A stretch of DNA of 7,199 bases, from positions 1 to 7,199 of the forward strand of contig CAYSER010000037.1 in NCBI GenBank assembly GCA_964430205.1, read 5' to 3'. The DNA is from CAJBLF01 sp964430205 (GTDB taxonomy: Bacteria > Patescibacteriota > Gracilibacteria > Absconditabacterales > Absconditicoccaceae). Positions within the stretch are counted from its first letter, which is position 1. Each line of letters begins with the position of its first letter. Below, piece by piece: positions 1 to 5,694 of the stretch. A program made the translations under genes and the position numbers. Under the pieces are notes generated by a model. The model was not told the DNA's origin. It did not search any database and was given only the letters and a program-made list of their open reading frames with translations.

Positions 1-214
1 TCTTTTTTTTCTCCCGTTGTGTCGTCGCTATGATCCTGATGTTCTCTCCTATCTGCGGGGCAGCAAGACCCACTCCTTTGTTTTCATACATCATCACGAG
101 CAGCTTATGCGAAAACAGTACGAGGTCCTGATCAATCTCTTTCACTTCTTCGGAAATACTCCTTAAGATAGGGTTGTTTATGCCTGTCTGTACTTTTCTG
201 ATGGGATGGCTCAT
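1..214 (-). CDS. def: Peptide deformylase, N-terminal part (runs off left edge)
   Basis: Peptide deformylase is a metalloenzyme that removes the N-formyl group from nascent proteins. Reading leftwards from ATG 214-212 gives 71 codons with no stop. They contain NNPILRSISEEVKEID, then MMYENKGVGLAAPQIGENIR. GVGLAAPQ is family motif 1 (G-x-G-x-A-A-x-Q), and the preceding PILR...S..V.EID stretch is the usual N-terminal region. Motif 2 (EGCLS) and the metal-binding HExDH motif would lie beyond position 1, so catalytic completeness cannot be judged. An in-frame TTG at 229-227 could add five residues; TAG closes the frame just upstream of it. No Shine-Dalgarno sequence is visible. This part contains no in-frame TGA. 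The gene diverges from everything between 215 and 5501. Family call is sure; exact start is not. Confidence 0.9.
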   Translation of the reverse strand, partial: MSHPIRKVQTGINNPILRSISEEVKEIDQDLVLFSHKLLVMMYENKGVGLAAPQIGENIRIIATTQREKKK

Positions 215-240
215 GACGACTATGCTCAATTGCTAAAATA

Positions 241-270
241 TTGAACTGTTTTGCATAAGGCATGGATAAT
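241..270 (+). promoter_or_regulatory. Possible sigma70-type promoter, rightward
   Basis: TTGAAC at 241-246 and GATAAT at 265-270 are separated by 18 bp, giving a predicted start near 277. It lies in the divergent region upstream of deformylase and would transcribe the T-rich stretch to the right, which has no convincing gene before 437. A second weak pair (TTGATT near 384 and TATACG near 406) is closer to the small ORF at 437. Consensus match only; AT-rich DNA gives many such hits. Confidence 0.3.
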
Positions 271-436
271 GAATCTGTCGTTGAATGCAATATTAAGCGA
301 TTTATGGATATCTTTCCCTCTTTTTTTTCCGTATATGTCCTTTTCTCTCTATTTGTCATATTCCACTATCGTCAAAAAACCTCTTGATTTATTTTTTTAT
401 ATCGCTATACGTTCCATCACAGCAAAATCAACGAAG

Positions 437-610
437 ATGGAAAGATTCTGTTTATTCATTCTTGTCCTTCTTGCTCTGGGTGTCTACGTTTACGTGGATC
501 CACTCATCTCGAGGACCGTGTTGAGTTCTTCCTCTCCGGGTGATGTTGGTATGCGTGTTACTGCGACGCAAGTTCAGGTAAGCCATATACTATCACTTGG
601 AAATGCCTAA
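437..610 (+). CDS. Small putative membrane or exported protein (57 aa), unrecognised
   Basis: ATG at 437 opens a 57-codon frame ending in TAA at 608-610. The product begins MERFCLFILVLLALGVYVYV, so residues 4-20 form one hydrophobic segment, either a membrane anchor or a signal peptide. A short polar Ser/Val/Thr-rich tail follows. The same frame is open upstream to about 251, but that stretch translates T-rich DNA into low-complexity hydrophobic sequence, so I prefer 437. No family is recognised. Against it: it is short, it has no in-frame TGA (its neighbours have many), no ribosome binding site is evident, and a -10-like box plus an RNA-like hairpin begin inside or just after its end. It may be a chance ORF upstream of the RNA candidate at 598-831. 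Confidence 0.28.
   Translation: MERFCLFILVLLALGVYVYVDPLISRTVLSSSSPGDVGMRVTATQVQVSHILSLGNA
586..591 (+). promoter_or_regulatory. Possible -10 box for the RNA candidate at 598-831
   Basis: TATACT is a near-consensus -10 hexamer. It predicts a start near 598, just ahead of the first strong hairpin at 612-642. No good -35 box sits 16-18 bp upstream (TTACTG at 558-563 is 22 bp away), so support is weak. Confidence 0.25.
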
Positions 611-831
611 TGGCTGCCCTCCGATGTGTCGGACTGGTAGCCTAAAAAACTTTGCTGGTGCAAAAAGACACATAGCGAGATTCTTTCTCTCCGAATCGGA
701 TCGGATCGAATTTCGTGCACCTCTTCCTCTCGCCTTCGGGCGATGTAGCCAGCTGACCGAATATGTCATCTGGATCAATGTTCTTTTTGCTTCTTCTCTT
801 TTCCTCCGCCATATTCGGTGGGGGTTTTTTT
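598..831 (+). ncRNA. Unclassified structured RNA candidate
   Basis: The stretch is dense in complementary segments. (1) GGCTGCC 612-618 pairs with GGTAGCC 636-642 (one G-U), enclosing CCGA/TCGG 621-624/629-632 with a TGTG loop. (2) ATGTGTC 624-630 is the exact complement of GACACAT 667-673, an alternative to (1). (3) GGTGCA 657-662 matches TGCACC 716-721. (4) GCGAGA 675-680 matches TCTCGC 728-733. (5) TCGCC-TTCG-GGCGA is a UUCG-loop hairpin at 730-743. (6) ACCGAATATG 756-765 exactly matches CATATTCGGT 810-819, followed by a G run and T7. Pairs (2) and (3) cross, so both would need a pseudoknot. I looked for hallmark sequences of RNase P RNA, tmRNA, SRP RNA and 5S rRNA and saw none. It lies 119 nt upstream of tRNA-Ser. 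It could be a stable ncRNA or a coincidence of short repeats. Confidence 0.4.
756..831 (+). terminator. Terminator-like long-range stem with T7
   Basis: The 10-nt perfect inverted repeat ACCGAATATG (756-765) and CATATTCGGT (810-819) is followed by five G and then T7 at 825-831. The enclosed loop is about 44 nt and pyrimidine-rich, much longer than in a classical intrinsic terminator. The G run also separates stem from T tract. It plausibly marks the 3' end of the RNA candidate that begins near 598. Confidence 0.4.
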
Positions 832-903
832 ATCCAGAAACCATCAAAAATCCGACCCGTCTTTATCGCTTGAAAATCATCGGCAAATAATTACTGTTTA
901 CTT

Positions 904-932
904 TTGCAAGTGTTCAATCACCTAAAAATAAT
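904..932 (+). promoter_or_regulatory. Probable promoter of tRNA-Ser (and the LysM-CHAP gene)
   Basis: TTGCAA at 904-909 and AATAAT at 927-932 are spaced 17 bp apart. The predicted start near 939 leaves a 5' leader of about 12 nt before the tRNA at 951. The next gene starts 12 nt after the tRNA with no room for another promoter, so this one probably serves both. Confidence 0.45.
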
Positions 933-950
933 ACCCCTTGTTGCAATCGT

Positions 951-1040
951 GGAGAGATGGCAGAGTGGTTGAATGCAGCTGCCTTGAAAGCAGCCGATCG
1001 GGCAACCGGTCCGTGGGTTCAAATCCCACTCTCTCCGCCA
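951..1040 (+). tRNA. tRNA-Ser, anticodon UGA, CCA encoded
   Basis: This is a 90-nt class II tRNA. Acceptor GGAGAGA (951-957) pairs with TCTCTCC (1030-1036), followed by discriminator G and genomic CCA at 1038-1040. The anticodon stem GCTGC/GCAGC (978-982/990-994) holds the loop CTTGAAA with anticodon TGA at 985-987, reading UCA and probably other UCN codons. A long variable arm typical of tRNA-Ser lies between the anticodon and T arms, and the T loop has the usual GTTCAAATC. This anticodon (5'-UGA-3') decodes serine UCA. It is not the tRNA-Gly(UCA) needed to read UGA as glycine, which is not in the window. Confidence 0.97.
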
Positions 1041-1066
1041 TTTATCATTCTTATGTGCATGATAAA
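1041..1066 (+). repeat. 8-bp inverted repeat over the LysM-CHAP start
   Basis: TTTATCAT (1041-1048), directly after the tRNA CCA, is the exact complement of ATGATAAA (1059-1066). Folded, it puts ATG 1053 in the loop and in-frame ATG 1059 in the stem. It is AT-rich and not followed by a real T tract, so it is more likely a translation-start structure or tRNA-processing spacer than a terminator. Confidence 0.3.
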
Positions 1067-2150
1067 ATTTAACCGTGTAAACTACTTCAAGTTTGTTTTA
1101 TCGTTATGTTTTATTGCTTTCTTCATCTTTATCATTGTAAATGCAAATTTACAGGATATGGATCAAGAACCATTGCCTATCAATGAAAGCTTCATCCAGG
1201 GTGATGACGGTCTCGCTTATGAGATAGACTTGGACAATATCGATGTGAATATGGACACCAATAACAATGGTGTCATCCAGTATACTGTTCAGGACTGAGA
1301 TACTCTCCTCAAAATCGCTGGCGTTTTCTGAACGACTGTCTCTAGCATCAAGCAGGAGAATAATCTCAAAGAGGACGCAGTCGCTCCATGACAGGTATTG
1401 AAAGTATCCAATCAGGTCGATGGTATCGTCTATACTGTCAAGGACAAAATCAATGTCGTGGTGTTTGCTAACAAATATAATCTCAATCTCCAGGATCTCA
1501 TGACCCTGAACTATGTCCAGGATGAAACTGAGATTTTTTCTCCAGAACAGGAAGTGTTCATCAATATCACCAAAGATAAGGCATATGAGCTTTGATTGCT
1601 CGAAAGACCAAAGCCTGAGATCATCCCTAAATCCACTATAACCTATAGACCTACCATCAATAAGTCTGGTACCAAGCCACAAAAAACCACTACTAAGATA
1701 TCTACTTCCAAGACCTCTGTCGCAGATGATGATACCGATACGCCTGATAGCAGGTCAACTATCATCTCCAAACGGACCTATACCAAGAAGATCAAGAATG
1801 GTTTCTATGCGTGATATTGTACACGGTACGCTGCTATCATCAGTCCGAATATCTTCCCTTATGTCGATGAGACTACACAAGCGAGACCATTCGATGGTAA
1901 TGCCAATCAACGATGTTCTAATGCTAAAGCAGCATGATATAGAGTGGGCCACAAACCTGCCGTCGGATCTTTGGTCGTCTATAGCAGATTGAGATCCAGT
2001 GCTGGTCATGTGGGTAAAGTCATCAATTACTATCCTGAGGACGGCAAGATGATCATCAGGGATATGAACTATCTCGGCAAATTCGTCGTCACTGAACGCC
2101 GGGAAACCACAGACAATAGCAAGATCAGTTGTTATGTCTATGGGAAGTAG
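1053..2150 (+). CDS. Membrane-anchored LysM-CHAP peptidoglycan hydrolase (6 in-frame UGA = Gly)
   Basis: With TGA read as Gly this is one 365-aa ORF ending in TAG. Residues 12-30 are a strong hydrophobic segment (anchor or uncleaved signal). Residues about 75-119 are a LysM domain (YTVQDGDTL...PGQVLKVS). Residues about 125-172 look like a second, degenerate LysM repeat lacking the GDTL glycine. Residues 185-250 are a Lys/Thr/Ser-rich linker. Residues about 252-362 are a CHAP domain with candidate catalytic Cys256 (GYCTRYA), His319 (AGHVGKV) and Asn339 (RDMNY). CHAP enzymes are cysteine amidases or endopeptidases cleaving peptidoglycan peptides; LysM binds glycan. TGAs lie at 1296, 1329, 1389, 1593, 1812 and 1935. 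Those at 1296 and 1812 fall on the LysM GDTL glycine and the Gly two residues before the CHAP cysteine. ATG 1053 lies 12 nt after tRNA-Ser with no Shine-Dalgarno; ATG 1059 is an alternative start. It is followed by a class A PBP gene, suggesting a role in cell-wall remodelling. Amidase versus endopeptidase cannot be told. Confidence 0.93.
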
Positions 2151-2189
2151 TCTTTAGCTTGAAGATTAGACTCTTCCAGAGTTTATGTG

Positions 2190-2217
2190 TTGAAAAAGTC
2201 AGATATATTTCTATAAA
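2190..2217 (+). promoter_or_regulatory. Probable promoter for the penicillin-binding protein gene
   Basis: TTGAAA at 2190-2195 and TATAAA at 2212-2217 with a 16-bp spacer form a good sigma70-type match. The predicted start is near 2224, which falls inside the hairpin at 2222-2243. New transcripts would therefore begin with, or partly lose, that hairpin. Confidence 0.5.
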
Positions 2218-2221
2218 GGGT

Positions 2222-2253
2222 TCTACGATTTCGTTATCGTAGATCTCTTTTTT
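2222..2253 (+). terminator. Intrinsic terminator after LysM-CHAP gene
   Basis: TCTACGAT (2222-2229) pairs perfectly with ATCGTAGA (2236-2243) across the loop TTCGTT, followed by TCTC and T6 at 2248-2253. It lies 71 nt after the LysM-CHAP stop and 17 nt before the PBP start. A smaller hairpin ACTCT/AGAGT occurs at 2170-2182. Because a promoter-like pair sits just upstream, it might also act as a 5' leader hairpin. Confidence 0.65.
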
Positions 2254-2270
2254 ATCCTTAGCATAGCTCT

Positions 2271-5200
2271 ATGAATTATTTCCAACAGAAAAGGCTTTAT
2301 TCTCCAAATTTTGGACCCATACCCCATAATCATGGCTTCTCCCATAATTCAATACATCCTAATGATAGGAAGAAGAAGGTCCTTTTCCGAGCCCTTGCCG
2401 CGTTCATTTTTTTCGTCGTGGTATTCGGCATCCGATTTACGAGAAATATCCTGATCGGACTCCCTGATGTAACCAAGATTAACGATATGGTCTTCAAAGA
2501 AGCGACGCTCATCGAAGATAGGAATGGTGAAGTCCTTTATAGGCTGTTCGATGAAAATAGGGAATATGTCCCCTATTCTTGAATCTCTCAGAACATGATC
2601 AATGCAATCGTAGCGCTCGAAGATCAACGTTATCGGGAACATAATGGGTTGGATGCTATGGGAATGTTCAGGGCAGCTATCAGCGCTGTGCTCAACCCTG
2701 GTGCAAGAGTGCAGTGAGCCTCTACTATCCCTCAACAGCTGGTCAGGAATCTCCTGTTGACCAAAGATAGGAAGATCACGAGAAAAATAAAAGAGATTCT
2801 CCTTACCAGCAAACTCAGCGGAGTGCTTGAAAAATCTATCCGCAAAGAGAAAAACAACCTCTCTTCATCCGAACTCCGTAAGGAGATGAAAGATAGGACA
2901 CTCGAGCTCTATCTCAACTACATCTCATTCGGAAATAATGCTTATGGTATAGAAGCAGCATCCAAGACCTATTTCGATAAATCTGCGAAGGATCTGACTG
3001 TCCTGGAATCTTCAATCCTTGCTTCCATCCCTAAATGACCTTCTCTGTACAATCCTTATAAGAATAGGGATCTGGTCGTAGGATCATTCACGATAAAAGA
3101 TAGCTACGGTAACCCGGTACTTTTCTCCTGAGATGTCATGATCGCAGTTTCGCAAAAATTCTCTCAGATCCTCAATAATGCAGATCTTTCCAACAAAAAA
3201 AACAACAATGCTGTCGTCAAATTCCTCAATGGGATATGATCTTTTGCTATCACGGTATCAGGAACGACGCTTGATGTGAAATATACCAACTGAAGGAAAG
3301 ATGTAGCATTGGACAGGATGTTCGAAGACGGATATATCACTGATCAAGAACTCAAGGAAGCTATTGTACAAGGCGTCACTTATGAATTCCGCAAAAATAC
3401 GTTTCCGATCAAGGCTCCTCATTTTGTCCAATGGGTCATAGAAGAACTCGAGAAGACCTATGGGACCTGAACATTGAACAAATGATGATTCATCATCAAG
3501 ACAACGCTCGATATGAAGATTCAACAGGTAGCCGAAGAGGCGATACTCGCTAATAATCCTGTCCTCCAGGATAATGGAGCAAATAATAGTTCCATGATCT
3601 ACTTGGACAGCAAGAATGGCGATGTGCTTGCTTACGTAGGATCCATCGATTATTTCAACACTTCGATCCAGTGACAGAACGATATGGTCAGAAGGCCTAG
3701 GCAGACGTGATCCTCTATCAAGCCATTCATCTATGCGTTGGCTCTGGAGAAACTGCCATTGACTATCGATACCCCTATCTTCGATATCCCTTTCAAGATA
3801 TGAGCAGATCAGCCGAATGATGCTGATGACAGATTCGAGGGTATGCTTCCGCTCAAGAAAGCGCTCGGACATAGTAGGAATATCCCTGCTGCAAAAGTCA
3901 TCACGGCGCTTGGCGGCGAAGTGGTAGCTAAGCCATTCCTCAAATCACTCGGACTCAGTTGAATCTCCGATAATGTCGAATATGGATACCCATTGGCATT
4001 GTGAGCTGCGGAAGTCACTATGTTGGAATTCGCCAATGCCTATACCCATCTCACGACTCCCACTCCTGCCGTTATCAATCCGATCCTAGAGATCAGATCA
4101 AGAGATGGTTCTCTCATCTACCAGAAAACGTGACAGCAGCTTCAACAGGAAGTCATCAAACCAGGGATCATCTCATTGCTCCGGAAAATACTTTCCGATC
4201 CTGCCAATAGGATACCTGGTCGGGAGACAAAATTCAATGTCCCTGGACTCAGATATGCACTCAAGACATGAACATCCAATGCAAAAACCGATAGAGGGAA
4301 TCGTGCGAGAGATTGATGGCTGGCTGCTTATACGCCTAGCAAGGTCATGCTTTTCCGAGCAGGGAATGCTGATGGCACCCCTATGAATAGAAATGCGTTC
4401 GGATGAACCATCCATGCTGCACCGGTCAAGAAGATATTCACTCGACTCCTGAAAAACAATTATATCACCAACGAGAATATCGATGATGTTGATCTCACTA
4501 GAGTCACCATCTCAAAGATTTCCGGCAAGGCCGCAGGACCCAATACGCCTTCAGATCTCACGGTCAGCACCGTCAAATTCAAGAACTCACCAGGATTGGC
4601 TGAGGATGGAGGCGCTACCCCTATCACCTTCGATGGCATGTGCAATGGTCTGATAAGCCCATTCACCCCTGCTAGCGATGTGAAGAATGGGTATCTCATC
4701 ACGCCTACGACTTTCATGCCTAATGGTATGGATCTAGAAGAGATCACTAAGCGATGGAATGAGTCGACCGCATTTCATTCTGGTTGAGAATCTTCTCTTC
4801 CTCTCAGTTGAAAGGTTACCTATACCTTCAACAATATCTTTGCTCAGATGCCTGTCCAGATGTGTCCAGGCAGGGATGAAAAACTGGATGCTACTATCCA
4901 AGTAAATGTCTCTTCACCTGGAGTTAATTCTACGATATGATCTTCCTTCTCCGTCTCCTATTCTGTCACGGGGCCGAAGAATATCAGAAAAATATTGGTT
5001 CTTCTCAACAAGCAGCAGGTGTGAACCTTCGAATATCCTCAAGGCAACACTAAGACAGTGTCTGATACTAAGCAGATTACCGTCACCTGACCAGGATTCA
5101 AGAATGGCTCATATACGCTCGATGTCATCGCTTTCGATTTTGCCGGATTCTCCAATAAGGCAAGCGTTCACGTTCAACTCAAGCTAGGCGCTACTACAGA

Positions 5201-5501
5201 ACAACCGACCGCTCCAAGCGCTCCGGCTGTCGATACCGCTGCTCCTACGATCAAGACTTCAGGTATCAAAGTATCTAAAAATGCTGATGGCACCTATTCG
5301 GTGATCATTCCGTTGCAAGATATGACTGCGGTCGTTTCAGGAAAGGTGACCAGGAATGGTGTACAGCTCTACGAATTCAAAAACGGCATAGCTACAGCCG
5401 ATTTCCAGATAGATGCCTTGGGTCCTGTCTTAGTCACTGCAGAAGATCCAGCCAAGAATAAGCTCAGTCAGACCATAGATCTCACTACCTATCTGAAGTA
5501 A
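2271..5501 (+). CDS. Class A penicillin-binding protein, bifunctional transglycosylase/transpeptidase (23 in-frame UGA = Gly)
   Basis: One 1076-aa ORF when TGA is Gly. It polymerises lipid II into glycan strands and cross-links them by DD-transpeptidation outside the membrane. Residues about 37-54 are the membrane anchor. GT51 domain about 80-260: catalytic Glu117 in ALEDQRY, GASTIPQQLVRN with TGA-encoded Gly149, RKIKE, and LNYISFGNNAYGIEAAS. After KGPS a segment of about 80 residues (about 260-340) is inserted before the usual LDRMFEDG region. Transpeptidase about 400-740: Ser481-x-x-Lys484 (QTGSSIKPF), Ser535-Arg-Asn537 (HSRN) and Lys665-Thr-Gly667 (KTGTS). Glycines 480 and 667 in these motifs are TGA. 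The C-terminus adds an Ig-like beta domain (about 880-965), an Ala/Pro/Thr linker and a last beta-rich domain to TAA 5499-5501, making it longer than typical PBP1A. Tandem TGA TGA occurs at 3483-3488 (GGF). No Shine-Dalgarno is seen at ATG 2271. Own promoter and terminator suggest a monocistronic unit next to the LysM-CHAP hydrolase. Confidence 0.97.
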
Positions 5502-5520
5502 CCTAATGCATGATATCGGA

Positions 5521-5546
5521 AAAGAGGGCACGAGTCCCTCTTTTTT
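5521..5546 (+). terminator. Intrinsic terminator after the PBP gene
   Basis: AAAGAGGG (5521-5528) and CCCTCTTT (5536-5543) form a perfect 8-bp stem around CACGAGT, with T6 at 5541-5546. It starts 20 nt after the TAA. Because A4 precedes the stem (5520-5523), the reverse strand also shows hairpin plus T4. It could therefore weakly stop transcription arriving from the minus-strand gene at 5695-7194. Confidence 0.88.
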
Positions 5547-5549
5547 CAT

Positions 5550-5577
5550 TTGAAAATATCGTTGCATTATCTATAGT
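5550..5577 (+). promoter_or_regulatory. Probable promoter of the rRNA-mimic small RNA
   Basis: TTGAAA at 5550-5555 and TATAGT at 5572-5577, spacer 16 bp, predict a start near 5584. That is the first base of a GTTCG/CGAAC hairpin. It follows immediately after the PBP terminator, so the downstream RNA has its own transcription signal rather than being a 3' UTR of the PBP message. Confidence 0.55.
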
Positions 5578-5583
5578 ATCTAT

Positions 5584-5687
5584 GTTCGTATTTCGAACGT
5601 CCCCCATTGACCTAGAGAATGTTGGCTTGGAATCAGCCATTCATCTAATGAGTGCGTAACGGCTCACTTTAGCAGGGGGATTTTTTT
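5584..5687 (+). ncRNA. Stand-alone small RNA mimicking the L11-binding/GTPase-associated centre of 23S rRNA
   Basis: About 104 nt in three parts. A 5' hairpin, GTTCG-TATTT-CGAAC, occupies 5584-5598. An outer stem is made by TCCCCC 5600-5605 and GGGGGA 5675-5680. On that stem, 5612-5672 closely matches the bacterial 23S rRNA domain at E. coli 1051-1108. Shared blocks are ATGTTGGCTT (5619-5628), CAGCCAT (5634-5640), CATCTAA (5642-5648) and GAGTGCGTAAC (5650-5660), then GGCTCAC to 5667. Closing stem CTAGA/TTTAG (5612-5616/5668-5672) differs in sequence from E. coli GCCAG/CUGGU yet still pairs. By eye, only about five substitutions and a one-base insertion separate the core from the consensus I remember. 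Substitutions include the positions of A1067 (G), G1071 (T) and A1098 (G). U7 follows at 5681-5687. In ribosomes this domain binds L11 and contacts EF-G. Here no rRNA or ribosomal-protein gene adjoins it. Likely ligands (L11, perhaps L10) are inferred, not shown. A displaced 23S fragment is the main alternative. Confidence 0.7.
5600..5687 (+). terminator. Intrinsic terminator formed by the small RNA's outer stem
   Basis: The six-base stem TCCCCC/GGGGGA (5600-5605/5675-5680) runs straight into T7 at 5681-5687. The rRNA-like domain is the 'loop' of this terminator. Protein binding to the domain could therefore influence termination, although no + strand gene follows. T7 ends 7 nt before the minus-strand stop codon at 5695-5697. 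Confidence 0.6.
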
Positions 5688-5694
5688 GTATGTC

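Noticed and set aside
593..778. 61-codon minus-strand ORF across the same stretch
   Set aside because: Arg-rich translation of the complement of the structured RNA candidate; no family resemblance and no start signal.
597..890. 97-codon + frame (TTG or ATG start) ending in TAA
   Set aside because: No domain or plausible protein pattern. It overlaps the dense inverted repeats and a terminator-like T7, so the DNA looks RNA-like rather than coding.
951..1040. tRNA with anticodon UGA as the tRNA that reads UGA as glycine
   Set aside because: Anticodon 5'-UGA-3' pairs with UCA, and the long variable arm marks it as tRNA-Ser. UGA decoding needs anticodon UCA.
957..1052. Upstream extension of the LysM-CHAP frame through the tRNA (start at 957)
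   Set aside because: It would translate the body of tRNA-Ser. ATG 1053 just after the tRNA begins the natural membrane-anchor segment.
1149..1682. 177-codon minus-strand ORF opposite the LysM domains
   Set aside because: Shadow frame. The + strand shows clear LysM and CHAP motifs across the same bases.
3258..3872. 204-codon minus-strand ORF opposite the PBP
   Set aside because: Shadow frame of the PBP, whose SxxK, SxN and conserved linker motifs lie on the + strand here.
1296..5090. UGA = tryptophan (table 4, as in mycoplasmas)
   Set aside because: Trp would destroy GDTL, GASTI, KTG and CHAP G-x-CT motifs. TGG is used normally for Trp.
2271..5501. PBP as a decayed pseudogene with many nonsense mutations
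   Set aside because: All interruptions are TGA, never TAA or TAG; there are no frameshifts; and each TGA fits a Gly site, including invariant ones.
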